The translations under genes were made by a program, and so were the position numbers. Shown in pieces: positions 29,361 through 37,469 of a DNA stretch of 64,000 bases (the first letter of the stretch is position 1; the number at the start of each line of letters is the position of its first letter). Source of the DNA: a virus. The stretch lies in IMG/VR virus record IMGVR_UViG_3300046792_000297, positions 1 through 64,000 of that record; one strand, given 5' to 3'. Under the pieces are notes generated by a model. That model did no database searches. It had not been told where the DNA came from and saw only the letters and a program-made list of their open reading frames with translations.

Positions 29361-30391
29361 TGTACGGGAAATTCTTCAAGTCGACTTTTACTGGCTCGAT
29401 GTACGGTGCGGGTCCGACAGTTTTCGCAGTCTGGGGCTTCGTGGTCGCCAACACGGTCGATTCCCTGGTTGAATTAAACCCCGCCTACCTGGCTCCCATG
29501 CTCGGCACCACGCCCGAGGACATCAAGTCGGCTATCGAGTATCTCTGCCAGCCTGACCCCAACAGCCGCAATCACGATGAAGAGGGCCGCCGCCTGATCA
29601 AATGCGGATCGTTTCAATACACCGTGGTGACCTACGAGGTCTACCGGGGCATCCGCAGCGAGGACGAGCGCCGGGCCTACGTTCGCCAGAAAGTCAGGGA
29701 GCATCGCGAACGAAAGGCCCACAAAGAGGCCGACGTTAAAGCGCAAAAGCCAAAGAATCAACACGATGGCCCTGTAAATCAGGATGTAATTTACAGTAAT
29801 CAAAGTAATCCCATACAGAAGCAGAAGCAGAAGCACGATACAGAAGCAGAAGCACCCGTAACCATTCCCCCAAAAAAAGGGGGAACGGTTACGGGGTCCG
29901 TTCCCCCCTCTGACGATCCCAAAGACCCGGACAGCGACAAGGAGACGGAGGTCTGGGGCGGCGACGTGGGCGGTGCACAGGCGGCGGCGGAAGCAACCAC
30001 ACGTGATCCGTTAATTACGGTAATTGACAGTAAGATACAGTCAAATACAGTAAATTACGGTAATTTACATGTAATTGACGGTAATTCACAAAATGGATTA
30101 CAGGAGCGTGCCGAGGTTCGCCGGGTGAATGTCCATGTGGGGGTGGAGATCGGACTCGCCAACTGGTTCTTCGAAGAGTTGGGCTACTCGGCGGACTTCA
30201 ACACGCGGGATATGGCCGCGCAGACCATACGCGGCATGATCAACAAGGGCGCGGAGCCGAAGGATGCGGCAGACTTCCTGCTGCAACAGGCCCGCAAGTC
30301 GATAGAGCCCATCAATCGCTTCTGGTTTCAGGACCAGAAGTACCTTCCCAAGCGCGGGGCCGCCGCCAAACTGAAATACCGGGAGAACTGA
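29357..30391 (+). CDS. Replication initiator/organizer-like protein
   Basis: 344 aa. N-terminal winged-helix-like domain (SMYGAGPTVFAVWGFVVANT, LNPAYLAPMLGTTPEDIKSA) typical of phage replisome organizers, a low-complexity basic middle, and a C-terminal helical domain ending before dnaB. As in lambda O, iteron repeats lie inside the gene (29785-29800, 30013-30090), so it probably contains the origin and binds it. Start MMYGKFF after GGGGAGG. Confidence 0.75.
   Translation: MMYGKFFKSTFTGSMYGAGPTVFAVWGFVVANTVDSLVELNPAYLAPMLGTTPEDIKSAIEYLCQPDPNSRNHDEEGRRLIKCGSFQYTVVTYEVYRGIRSEDERRAYVRQKVREHRERKAHKEADVKAQKPKNQHDGPVNQDVIYSNQSNPIQKQKQKHDTEAEAPVTIPPKKGGTVTGSVPPSDDPKDPDSDKETEVWGGDVGGAQAAAEATTRDPLITVIDSKIQSNTVNYGNLHVIDGNSQNGLQERAEVRRVNVHVGVEIGLANWFFEELGYSADFNTRDMAAQTIRGMINKGAEPKDAADFLLQQARKSIEPINRFWFQDQKYLPKRGAAAKLKYREN
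29785..29800. repeat. Iteron copy in initiator gene
   Basis: TGTAATTTACAGTAAT contains the iteron in inverted orientation. Encodes Gln/Asn/Ser-rich sequence of low constraint. Confidence 0.6.
30013..30090. repeat. Iteron cluster in initiator gene: candidate origin
   Basis: Dense set of the unit ACGGTAATTNAC and variants in both orientations, including the palindrome GTAAATTAC-GGT-AATTTAC. AT-rich and within the disordered middle of the initiator, as at lambda oriDelta. Confidence 0.7.
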
Positions 30392-30393
30392 CG

Positions 30394-31785
30394 ATGAGTG
30401 GAATACCCGACCTGCGCGGCTTCGATGCCGGGCTCCCTGCCAACGTGGACGCCGAGAAAACCATCCTGGGCGCGGTGTTGCTCGACAATAGCGCGTTCTG
30501 CGAGGCCGCCGAGCGGATCAACGCCGACGACTTCTCGCTCGACTCGCACCGCCGCATCTTCCTGCGCATGAAAGCTCTCATGGACGGTGGGCATCAGGTG
30601 GACATCGTGACGCTGGCCGAGGAGTTGGCCAGGGAAAAAGAGGTCGAGGCCATCGGCGGCGTGGCTTACCTGGCTTCACTCACCGAGGGCTTGCCGCGCC
30701 GTCCGGTGATCGGCGAGTACATCCTGATCGTCAAGGACAAGTGCATCCTGCGGCGCTTGATGGGGCTGGGCAGCGCGATGGTGGCGCAAGCCGCCGACCA
30801 GAGCGAAGCGGCGCTGAGTGTGGTGACCTGGGCGGCGGGCGAACTGGAATCCATCGTGGCCAACGAGGTCACCAGCGGGGTCCAGGTGGCCGCCGAGGTC
30901 ACCATCGAAGTGCTCGACCGCTTCAACCAGCAGGCCGCACTCCAACAGTCGCCCGGCCTGAGTTTCGGCGTGGCCAAGCTCGACGAAGCCACGGGCGGCA
31001 TCCAGTCCGGTGAGCAATGCGTGCTGGGCTGCTATTCCGGCGTGGGCAAGACCACGCTGCTGGCGCAGACCGTCGCGGCCAACTGTTCCAAGGGCGTGCC
31101 CTGCGCCATGTTCCTGATCGAGCCTACCCGGCACGACTTCATGCGCCGTCTCTGGTCGATTGTGGGCGACATCCGCTACGGCGCAGTCACCAAGCCGTGG
31201 ACGGCCAGCAAGGAGGAGCGCGACCGCGTGCGCTGGGCGGCGGAACAGGTGATCAACTGGCCGCTCTACCTGCTCGACCGGTCCAACCTCACTCTCGATG
31301 AACTGCTGGCTCACGCGCGGCTGGCCATGCACCGCCACGGTGTCGAGTTGTTGGGCGTCGACTACCTTCAGCGGCTGAAGGTCAAGAGCGAGGATCGCGA
31401 GGACAATGTGCGGCTCAAGATCGGGCGAGCGTCGACCGCTATCGCCGACCTGGTCAAGAACACTTCCTGCCGGTCGATGGTCCTCTCCCAATTCAACCGC
31501 GCCGGGGGCATGGCGGCCTTGCCGACGATGGACAAGCTGCGCGAGTCGGGGCAGATCGAGAACGACGCGGCCACCATCGTGCTGCTGCATCTGGACTGGG
31601 ACGAGGAGCAGGGGCACTTCAAGAACACCGGCTCGGGCATTGTGGCCAAGCAGCGGTTCGGCGTGCCCTCGAACGAGAAGCTCTACAAGGATCAGCGCAC
31701 GGCCATGTGGATGAGCGGCGAACCGCCTCTAATCAACCACCCAGCGATCCTGCCGTACTGGGCGGACACGGAGAGGCCGAATTGA
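30394..31785 (+). CDS. dnaB: DnaB-type replicative DNA helicase
   Basis: 463 aa, normal DnaB length. N-terminal DnaB domain (residues 15-120: EKTILGAVLLDNSAFCEAAE and HQVDIVTLAEELAR), then RecA-type ATPase with Walker A CYSGVGKT at 212-220 and Walker B VELLGVDYLQ. Hexameric 5'-3' helicase loaded by the initiator encoded just upstream. Ribosome site GGGAGAACTGACG. The stop overlaps the next TTG start. Confidence 0.93.
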   Translation: MSGIPDLRGFDAGLPANVDAEKTILGAVLLDNSAFCEAAERINADDFSLDSHRRIFLRMKALMDGGHQVDIVTLAEELAREKEVEAIGGVAYLASLTEGLPRRPVIGEYILIVKDKCILRRLMGLGSAMVAQAADQSEAALSVVTWAAGELESIVANEVTSGVQVAAEVTIEVLDRFNQQAALQQSPGLSFGVAKLDEATGGIQSGEQCVLGCYSGVGKTTLLAQTVAANCSKGVPCAMFLIEPTRHDFMRRLWSIVGDIRYGAVTKPWTASKEERDRVRWAAEQVINWPLYLLDRSNLTLDELLAHARLAMHRHGVELLGVDYLQRLKVKSEDREDNVRLKIGRASTAIADLVKNTSCRSMVLSQFNRAGGMAALPTMDKLRESGQIENDAATIVLLHLDWDEEQGHFKNTGSGIVAKQRFGVPSNEKLYKDQRTAMWMSGEPPLINHPAILPYWADTERPN

Positions 31786-32096
31786 CGAAAGACGATGGCC
31801 TTCGCGAGATCGAGATGGCGGCCTGGGAGCGCGACTCTGACGGCTGCCTGAACCTGCACGTGCATACTGCCAGGGGCGAACGCGTGCACGCCTGGCTGAG
31901 CCTGCGACCGCAGTATTGCGACCGGGGCCACATCCAGCTAACCATCGACGGGCCGCTCAGTCTGGGCCTCGATGTCGCGGACGGCTTCCCGCGCTACTTC
32001 TTCTCCTTCCGCGAAGCCGACACGCACACCCGCACGTTTCTCAAGTGGCGGCTGTGGAAGCAGCGCATCCACCCGCACACGCTGGAGGTCGCATGA
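31782..32096 (+). CDS. Hypothetical protein, 104 aa
   Basis: TTG start at 31782 with GGAGAGG upstream. Reads MTKDDGLREIEMAAW then a beta-rich, Arg/Trp-containing body. Coupled to dnaB. Function unknown. Confidence 0.65.
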   Translation: MTKDDGLREIEMAAWERDSDGCLNLHVHTARGERVHAWLSLRPQYCDRGHIQLTIDGPLSLGLDVADGFPRYFFSFREADTHTRTFLKWRLWKQRIHPHTLEVA

Positions 32097-32242
32097 GCAT
32101 TGGAGATAACAAAAATTTGATCCGCCATGTCGACCGCGCACATGAGGGGAAGATATTATTAGGCTCCTGCAAGCGGTGTAGAGAGTTGTGGGATAAAGCA
32201 AGAGGGAAGACGGCTCCCATTGTCAAACCGGCGGCCCGCTGA
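32093..32242 (+). CDS. Small basic protein, 49 aa
   Basis: MSIGDNKNLIRHVDRAHEGK and CKRCRELWDKARGKTAP; the HxxxxH/CxxC set could bind zinc. Overlaps its neighbour. Function unknown. Confidence 0.55.
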   Translation: MSIGDNKNLIRHVDRAHEGKILLGSCKRCRELWDKARGKTAPIVKPAAR

Positions 32243-32243
32243 T

Positions 32244-32870
32244 ATGACCGAGCAGCCCATAATCTTTACTCACCACATCGACCGGCTCATCGACCGGACC
32301 AAGACCCAGACGCGGCGCACCATCCACCCGCAGCCGAAGTGGGATGCCGAGGTCACCCACACCCGCGTGATCGGCCCGCTAGCCTTCCCCATCGGCGCAC
32401 TGGGCCAGCAGTGCGGCGGCCCGCTGTTCGTCGATGGGCGCAAGGACGGCGTGTTCCACATCCGCAACCCCTACGGCGGCCCGGACAGCCGCCTCTGGGT
32501 CAAGGAGCCCTATCGCCTGGATGGGCTGCGCTACCTCTACCGCGATGGCGCGTTGACCGGCCAGTGGTCGAACCCCATGTTCATGCCCCGCGAAGCCTGC
32601 CGCCTGCGCCTGCGCGTCACCGAGGTTCGCGTCGAGCGCGTCCAGGCGATCTCCGAGGCCGACGCCATTGCCGAAGGCATCGAGCGCGACACCAGCGTGT
32701 TCCTGCACGCGGGCTGGAAGCTCTACGGGCAAACCGAGAACATGACCACCAGCCCCATCGAGAGCTACCGCTCGCTCTGGGACTCAATCAACGCCGGGCG
32801 CAACAAAGGCGTGTTTGCCTGGCAGCACAACCCGTGGGTCTGGGTGCTGACCACCGAGGTTATTCCGTAG
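32244..32870 (+). CDS. ASCH-like conserved phage protein
   Basis: 208 aa. The pattern IDRTKTQTRRTIHPQPK, SRLWVKEPYR, MPREACRLRLRVTEVRVERV and ISEADAIAEGIERD, then WDSINAG and HNPWVWVLTTEV is a widespread phage/prophage family with an ASCH-like fold (RNA- or modified-base-recognising), often annotated as a morphogenesis protein. Length normal for the family. Confidence 0.8.
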   Translation: MTEQPIIFTHHIDRLIDRTKTQTRRTIHPQPKWDAEVTHTRVIGPLAFPIGALGQQCGGPLFVDGRKDGVFHIRNPYGGPDSRLWVKEPYRLDGLRYLYRDGALTGQWSNPMFMPREACRLRLRVTEVRVERVQAISEADAIAEGIERDTSVFLHAGWKLYGQTENMTTSPIESYRSLWDSINAGRNKGVFAWQHNPWVWVLTTEVIP

Positions 32871-32939
32871 CCGTTCGGTTCTCCCGGTTCCCTTCACAGC
32901 CTGTTGGCGGACCGGGAGGCGGGGGTTGGGACGAGTCTC

Positions 32940-32963
32940 CAATGGGGGAGCCTCCCCCAACCC
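32940..32963 (+). other. GC hairpin after ASCH-like gene
   Basis: GGGGGA-GCC-TCCCCC inverted repeat without a T-run, about 75 nt past the stop. May slow RNA polymerase or protect the 3' end. Confidence 0.4.
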
Positions 32964-32992
32964 TCCGAAGTTCTCACCGAGGTCCCGTGGAA

Positions 32993-33091
32993 ATGAGATT
33001 GCTGGAGTGGATGGTGGCGTGGGTGGTGGTTGCTTTGTTGTTAACGGGACTGTGGGCACTGCTGTGCCAAGGAAGGGATGATGACACGTAG
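32993..33091 (+). CDS. Tiny membrane protein, 32 aa
   Basis: MRLLEWMVAWVVVALLLTGL and WALLC then an acidic tail: one membrane helix. Stop overlaps the next gene. Function unknown. Confidence 0.5.
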   Translation: MRLLEWMVAWVVVALLLTGLWALLCQGRDDDT

Positions 33092-33386
33092 GATCAAGCT
33101 CGCCAGGCCCATGCCGGTCATGCCGTCGCGCTGCGCCTCCTGCCCGTTCAACGAAGGCGGCGACCTGCGCCTGCGGGTCGCGGTGCTGAACCGCACCATA
33201 CTCCAGGCCAGCCAGCTTTGCCACCACCCGCGTATCCACGGCCACCGGTCCACGCATCTCTGCCGGGGCGCTCGCGACGAGCAACTCACCTTGCTCCACC
33301 GCCTGGGCTGGATCGAGGAACCCACCGACGCGGCCTTCGCCGAGGCTAGCCGGAAAGCACTAGGCAAAAAGGTTGCCAGCGACTGA
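33078..33386 (+). CDS. CxxC zinc-binding phage protein, 102 aa
   Basis: Contains RCASCPFNEGGDLRLRVAVL, close to a phage family with CxxCPFR-type start, and further Cys/His (LCHHPRIHGHRSTHLCRG) completing a metal site. Function unknown. Start 33078 or 33081. Confidence 0.65.
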   Translation: MMTRRIKLARPMPVMPSRCASCPFNEGGDLRLRVAVLNRTILQASQLCHHPRIHGHRSTHLCRGARDEQLTLLHRLGWIEEPTDAAFAEASRKALGKKVASD

Positions 33387-33776
33387 GGGAAAAGTGTGCA
33401 AAAAGCGGTACAGGTACAAAAAAAATTACGGGCATTAAACACTAGAAACTAATCATTATTCCTTCCAGTGAAACGTTTCCCGCCTGGTAATGAGGAAAAC
33501 GTGTCCGTGCGTAACCGCTAAGTCGTGTGTTATGGTTTCTTTCGTCTGCACGGAAGACTGTAACCGGCTAATACCATATCGTTCGCTAGAACGACGACGC
33601 AGGCCGGGCTGGACTCGTTAGTTCCTTTAAAGCACCAACAGGTCGAGATAAACACGCCCAAAACCAACGACCTGCTAACGTCAGTCCTTGCAACACTTTC
33701 CCCGCTCCGCTTCAGTCCGGTTGCGAACATAATGCTAACCTGCAAACTTTCACCCCAACCTTTCGGAGGGCTCTCT
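33387..33776 (+). other. 390-bp non-coding region with structure
   Basis: No credible gene (a 71-aa minus frame at 33530-33745 lacks a ribosome site and family features). It holds a periodic palindrome (33448), GAAACGTTTC (about 33470), a TCGTTC-GCTA-GAACGA hairpin (about 33585-33600) and repeats of the form TAACCGCTAA/TAACCGGCTAA. A packaging site, promoter region or small RNA is possible. Confidence 0.5.
33448..33460. repeat. Periodic palindrome site
   Basis: ACTAATCATTATT, 12 of 13, in non-coding DNA. Confidence 0.75.
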
Positions 33777-34160
33777 GTGCCGCGTACTATTTGCAGTCCC
33801 TGGCAAGTTCAGCTTCATGACGGCACCACGCATCGTTGGACTTCGAGCCGCGAAGCCAACCAAATGCTGGCCAGTGGCGAGGCAATTCGCATTCGCCGTA
33901 AAGCTCACCAGCCGTTCGAGATTATCCGTCTCAAGAAGTCGGTCGAACCGTCCGACTCCGCCTACTCGGCGTGCAGCCTGACGGTCTCCGACATGCGTAT
34001 CCACGCGGGCGAGATCGAATGCGGCGCGATCTACCTCCAGGTGCTGGAGGACAAGATCGAGACCTTCAAGCCCATGTCCCTGCCCGTCATCACGGTCGAC
34101 GCGGTCGTGTTTCAGTTGCCCTGTTGGTTCCGCGCCTACCAGATGGCCGCGACCAACTAG
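33777..34160 (+). CDS. Paralogue of the 36860 protein, with extension, 127 aa
   Basis: Shares WQVQLHDGT and IRRKAHQPFEIIRLKK with the protein at 36860-37099, then adds an unrelated C-terminal half. GTG start after GGAGGGCTCTCT. Function unknown, but the duplicate on either side of the terminase genes suggests a packaging or virion role. Confidence 0.65.
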   Translation: MPRTICSPWQVQLHDGTTHRWTSSREANQMLASGEAIRIRRKAHQPFEIIRLKKSVEPSDSAYSACSLTVSDMRIHAGEIECGAIYLQVLEDKIETFKPMSLPVITVDAVVFQLPCWFRAYQMAATN

Positions 34161-34585
34161 CGCACCCGCAGTTCCAACCGTTTGCCCAGCTTGCCGAGCG
34201 CCCTGGCGATGGTGTCGATCTTCGATGTGTGGCGCAGGTCGAGCAGCCGGGTCATCTCCTGTTTGGCCAGATGCAGCCGGTTGGCCAACTCGACCTGACT
34301 GACCTCCTGCCCGTTCATCTCCGCGACCAGCAGCAGCTTGGCCGAGAAACTGGCCGGAAGTTCAATCCAGTGCTGATCGCGGCCTGGCACCAGCTTGGAC
34401 GGGGCCGGAAACGACTCGCAACGGCCAAACTCGGCCAGATCGGCCAGCGCCGTTTCCAACGCATCGCGACCATGACGGACGGCATCCTCCAAATCGGTCC
34501 CTTGAGAGAAGACGCCGGGAAAATCGGGAAAGCTGACCATGAACCCGTCGCCGTCCCGTTCGATCACTGCCACATAACCTGCCAT
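34157..34585 (-). CDS. hicB: HicB-type antitoxin
   Basis: 142 aa. Partial RNase H-like N-terminus (YVAVIERDGDGFMVSFPDFP, DALETALADL) and a C-terminal helix-turn-helix (QVELANRLHLAKQEMTRLLD). Neutralises HicA and represses the pair. Three nt behind hicA. Its 3' end is tail-to-tail with the gene 33777-34160. Confidence 0.88.
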   Translation of the reverse strand: MAGYVAVIERDGDGFMVSFPDFPGVFSQGTDLEDAVRHGRDALETALADLAEFGRCESFPAPSKLVPGRDQHWIELPASFSAKLLLVAEMNGQEVSQVELANRLHLAKQEMTRLLDLRHTSKIDTIARALGKLGKRLELRVR

Positions 34586-34588
34586 TCA

Positions 34589-34774
34589 TTACCTCAGTTC
34601 CACGCCCAGGTGGCGTTCGATGGAGCGAAGCAGACCGATACCGATGTCCTTGCCGGAGTGCATCGGAAGCACGCTTTGGCGGCCCCCCAGCATCACGATC
34701 AGGTGGGAACCCTTCCCCTCCCTGAACTCCGCGCCCATCGCGGCCAGCTTCCGTCTTATGTCTCTCGCTCTCAC
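34589..34774 (-). CDS. hicA: HicA-type mRNA interferase toxin
   Basis: 61 aa. Double-stranded-RNA-binding fold with GSHLIVM (the conserved GSH; H is catalytic in HicA) and PMHSGKDIGIGLLRSI. The GTG start at 34774 lies only 6 nt from the -10, so the mRNA is probably leaderless. Phage-borne HicAB could exclude rival phages or stabilise a carrier state. Confidence 0.85.
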   Translation of the reverse strand: MRARDIRRKLAAMGAEFREGKGSHLIVMLGGRQSVLPMHSGKDIGIGLLRSIERHLGVELR

Positions 34775-34780
34775 ATAACT

Positions 34781-34809
34781 ATAGTAAACAATTTTGTTTA
34801 CTAATGCAA
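34781..34809 (-). promoter_or_regulatory. hicAB promoter with palindromic operator
   Basis: Minus strand: -35 TTGCAT, 17-bp spacer, -10 TACTAT. TAGTAAAC-N6-GTTTACTA (34782-34803) covers the spacer and -10, an obvious autorepression site for HicB. Confidence 0.85.
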
Positions 34810-34909
34810 GGCTTTTCTGTGGAAAACGTCTTTAGATTCAATGTTTTCGCGGAAAAACCTCATTTTGGCTCCGAATGACGGGTTAAGGCCGGATTTCCCC
34901 GATTTTGTC

Positions 34910-34976
34910 ATGGGGGGGTAGGGGGGGCGTCTCTGCCGGGATGGCCGCCAAAGGCTGGGGGCGAGCCACGGGGGTA
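34910..34976 (+). other. G-run cluster upstream of terminase
   Basis: Two runs of seven G and two of five G within about 60 bp just before the small terminase gene, able to form a G-quadruplex. Location fits a packaging-initiation or transcription-control element. Confidence 0.45.
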
Positions 34977-34980
34977 GCCC

Positions 34981-35598
34981 ATGCCCGAGCCGACCGAGCC
35001 GACCACGGGGCCGATAGAGACACCCAAACGGGGCCGCAAGAGCGGGAAGTTCGATAAGAAGGTCGCCTACGATGTGCTGCGGGCTTGGAGTATGAGCCGG
35101 TACTCGCTTGAACACGTCCTCGATGAATTGAGAGCCGCCAATCCTCGCTACCCAAGTCTCTCTGTGGTATGGACTTGGAGGATCGAGAACGACGAATTCG
35201 AAAAGGCATACGCGCGCGCGAAGCGGTTCAAGGCGGAGTACCTGGCGGACAAGACGCTGGACGAGGCGCTGATCCCGCGCAAGGGCGTGTACAAAAAGGC
35301 GTCCACCAAGAACGGGCGCACCGAGCAGGAAGTTCGCGAGGACGACAACGTGCCTCGCTCGCGGCTGATCAACGACACCTACAAGTGGCGGGCCGCCAAG
35401 CTGTTTCCGAAGGAGTTCGAGGAGCGCCGTGAGCCGCGCGACGAGCAAGGGCCTAACGAGCAACTGGAAGCGTTGCAGAAGGCGCTGCTGGAGGGCGCGG
35501 CGGAGGACGAACCGGTGGAGGAGACGAAAGCCGGTTCCGGTGAGACGAAAGCCGACTCCCCTGAGACGAAGCCTCCCGATGGGGAGACGAAGTCGTGA
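34981..35598 (+). CDS. terS: Terminase small subunit
   Basis: 205 aa. HTH-like N-terminus (LEHVLDELRAANPRYPSLSV, WTWRIENDEFEKAYARAKRF), a helical oligomerisation core (TYKWRAAKLFPKEFEERR) and a low-complexity tail with four ETK repeats. Position directly before the large subunit and the 4-nt overlap support the call. It recognises the packaging site. Confidence 0.85.
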   Translation: MPEPTEPTTGPIETPKRGRKSGKFDKKVAYDVLRAWSMSRYSLEHVLDELRAANPRYPSLSVVWTWRIENDEFEKAYARAKRFKAEYLADKTLDEALIPRKGVYKKASTKNGRTEQEVREDDNVPRSRLINDTYKWRAAKLFPKEFEERREPRDEQGPNEQLEALQKALLEGAAEDEPVEETKAGSGETKADSPETKPPDGETKS

Positions 35599-36857
35599 GC
35601 GCGATCTTCAAGCGGTTCGGCACCAAGGCCACCAACTTCATCCGGCGGCATCCTTCGCTGGACCGCAAGTACACGCTGCTGGAGGGCAGCGTGCGTTCGT
35701 CCAAGACCTTCGCGGTGGACGCCAAGCTGATCGTGTGGCTGTGCAGCTACCAGGTGGATGGCAAGCGCATCATCGTGGGCACCACCAAGGCCAAGGTGTA
35801 CAAGAACATCCTGCTGGACGTCTTCTCTGTGGTGGGCAAGGACCACTACAGCTACAACCACACGACCGGCGAGTTGTGGCTGTACGGGGCGCAGTGGTTC
35901 GTGATCGGCGCGAACGACGAGGCCAGCTACAAGCAGATTCTGGGCATGACGGTGGGCATCGCGGTCTGCGATGAGTGGGTGGAGTTCCCGCGCAGCTTTA
36001 CCATGCAGTTGTTCCTCCGTTTGTCGCCCACGGGCGCACGGCTCTACGCAACCACCAACCCCGGTACGCCGCAGCACTACCTGTACACCGAAGTGATCCA
36101 CGGCAAGGAATTCCAGCCCGACCTGGAAGTGATCCACTTCACGTTGAACGACAACCCCAACATTGCCCCGGACACCAAACGGCAGATCATCGCTTCGCAG
36201 ACCGGCGTTTACTACCAGCGGTACATCCTGGGCCTGTGGGTGGTCGCGGAGGGCGCGATCTACAAGGACGCCTGGCACGACCGGCTGCTCTACAACGAGG
36301 CCACCAGGCCGGTCGGGCTCTACGGCGCGGGCGGCTTCGTCGACCATGTGATCGCGGTGGACTATGGCACCACCAACCCCTGCGTGTTTCATGAACTGAT
36401 CGACGACGGCACGGGGGCCTGGCTGGACCGCGAATACTACTGGGACTCGGTCAAGGAGATGCGGCAGAAGACCGATGCCGAGTATGCCGACGACCTGCAA
36501 GCCTTCATGGGCCGCACGCGGATCAGTAGCCGCCCCAACCCGCGCATCGTGATCGACCCCAGCGCGGCCAGCTTCAAGGTGGAACTGATCAAGCGCGGGC
36601 TCTGGGTAGTCGACGCCGACAACGATGTCGAGAACGGCATCCGGCGCATGGCCAGCCTGATGGCCCAAGGGCTGTTCCGGGTGCATGAGGAGTGTACGGA
36701 GTTCCGGCGCGAAGTGGCGATCTACGAGTGGGACCGCGACGCGGCGCTGGACAAGGGCGTCGAGAAGCCCATCAAGACCAACGACCATACGATGGACGCG
36801 GATCGCTATGGGCTGGCCGACCTGTTCCCCGAGTGGAGATTGGCCAAGGCGGCGTGA
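35595..36857 (+). CDS. terL: Terminase large subunit
   Basis: 420 aa. Walker A GSVRSSKT at 31-38, Walker B VGIAVCDEWVEF near 120-130, then the RNase H-like nuclease domain with D at AVDYGTT (about 256) and VIDPSAASF. GTG start overlapping terS. PBSX/SPP1-like grouping is likely. It drives headful or site-specific packaging. Confidence 0.93.
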   Translation: MSAIFKRFGTKATNFIRRHPSLDRKYTLLEGSVRSSKTFAVDAKLIVWLCSYQVDGKRIIVGTTKAKVYKNILLDVFSVVGKDHYSYNHTTGELWLYGAQWFVIGANDEASYKQILGMTVGIAVCDEWVEFPRSFTMQLFLRLSPTGARLYATTNPGTPQHYLYTEVIHGKEFQPDLEVIHFTLNDNPNIAPDTKRQIIASQTGVYYQRYILGLWVVAEGAIYKDAWHDRLLYNEATRPVGLYGAGGFVDHVIAVDYGTTNPCVFHELIDDGTGAWLDREYYWDSVKEMRQKTDAEYADDLQAFMGRTRISSRPNPRIVIDPSAASFKVELIKRGLWVVDADNDVENGIRRMASLMAQGLFRVHEECTEFRREVAIYEWDRDAALDKGVEKPIKTNDHTMDADRYGLADLFPEWRLAKAA

Positions 36858-36859
36858 CA

Positions 36860-37099
36860 ATGAAAAGCAGAGCATGGCAAGTGCAGTTGTACGACGGGAC
36901 AGTCTCGGGCTGGGTTAGCCAGCGCGTGGCCGAGGAGAAGATAAAAAGCGGACAAGCCGTGCGGCTACGGCGCAAAGCCCACCAGCCATTTGAAGTGGTC
37001 CGGCTCAAGAAGGAACCCGAGTATGCTCGCGCGTATCCGGTGCGGGCCGCGATGCCACGACCCGACGAGACCGTGTTTCCCAGGAAACCGGCGGCGTGA
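36860..37099 (+). CDS. Small paralogue of the 33777 protein, 79 aa
   Basis: MKSRAWQVQLYDGTVSGWVS and RLRRKAHQPFEVVRLKK match the N-terminal half of the 33777-34160 product. Two nt past the terminase stop. Function unknown. Confidence 0.7.
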   Translation: MKSRAWQVQLYDGTVSGWVSQRVAEEKIKSGQAVRLRRKAHQPFEVVRLKKEPEYARAYPVRAAMPRPDETVFPRKPAA

Positions 37100-37100
37100 G

Positions 37101-37448
37101 ATGGATGACCGGCAGGGCAGCTTCGAGTTTCCGGGGCCGCTGCCCGAGGCGCAAGCCAAGCCGCGCCGGGCTCGCAAGCCCAAGCCGGTGCCCACCCAGG
37201 AAGAGGAACTGGAGCGCGTCTCGCACCGCATCGAGGGCGCGGTGCATGAATTCTGCCGGGAGCGGCTGGCTCGCGCCGAGGACCTGTTCCACATGGAGGA
37301 CCTGCTGCGCTACGTCAACGACGTGCCTGAGATCAAGGTAGCGCCTGCCAGTCCCGACCGGGTGCTGCGGGCCATGCGGGCCAAGGGCGTGGTGAACTAC
37401 ACCGTGGTCGAGCGGTCCAAGTCGCTCTACCGCGTCACGGCGGCATAA
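37101..37448 (+). CDS. Winged-helix-like protein, 115 aa
   Basis: MDDRQGSFEFPGPLPEAQAK, a helical centre and a C-terminal winged-helix-like end (DRVLRAMRAKGVVNYTVVER, YRVTAA). Could be a late regulator or packaging accessory. Overlaps a degenerate periodic site at its stop. Confidence 0.6.
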   Translation: MDDRQGSFEFPGPLPEAQAKPRRARKPKPVPTQEEELERVSHRIEGAVHEFCRERLARAEDLFHMEDLLRYVNDVPEIKVAPASPDRVLRAMRAKGVVNYTVVERSKSLYRVTAA

Positions 37449-37456
37449 TCATTTTC
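37444..37456. repeat. Periodic palindrome site, degenerate copy
   Basis: CATAATCATTTTC, 10 of 13, about 280 bp from the perfect copy at 37726. May be secondary or chance. Confidence 0.4.
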
Positions 37457-37469
37457 GGCTGGAGAATTC

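Noticed and set aside
33530-33745. 71-aa minus-strand frame before the 33777 gene
   Set aside because: No ribosome site or promoter, odd composition, overlaps structured non-coding DNA.
36692-37099. Longer start for the 36860 gene
   Set aside because: It would lie inside terL in another frame; ATG 36860 aligns with the paralogue at 33777.
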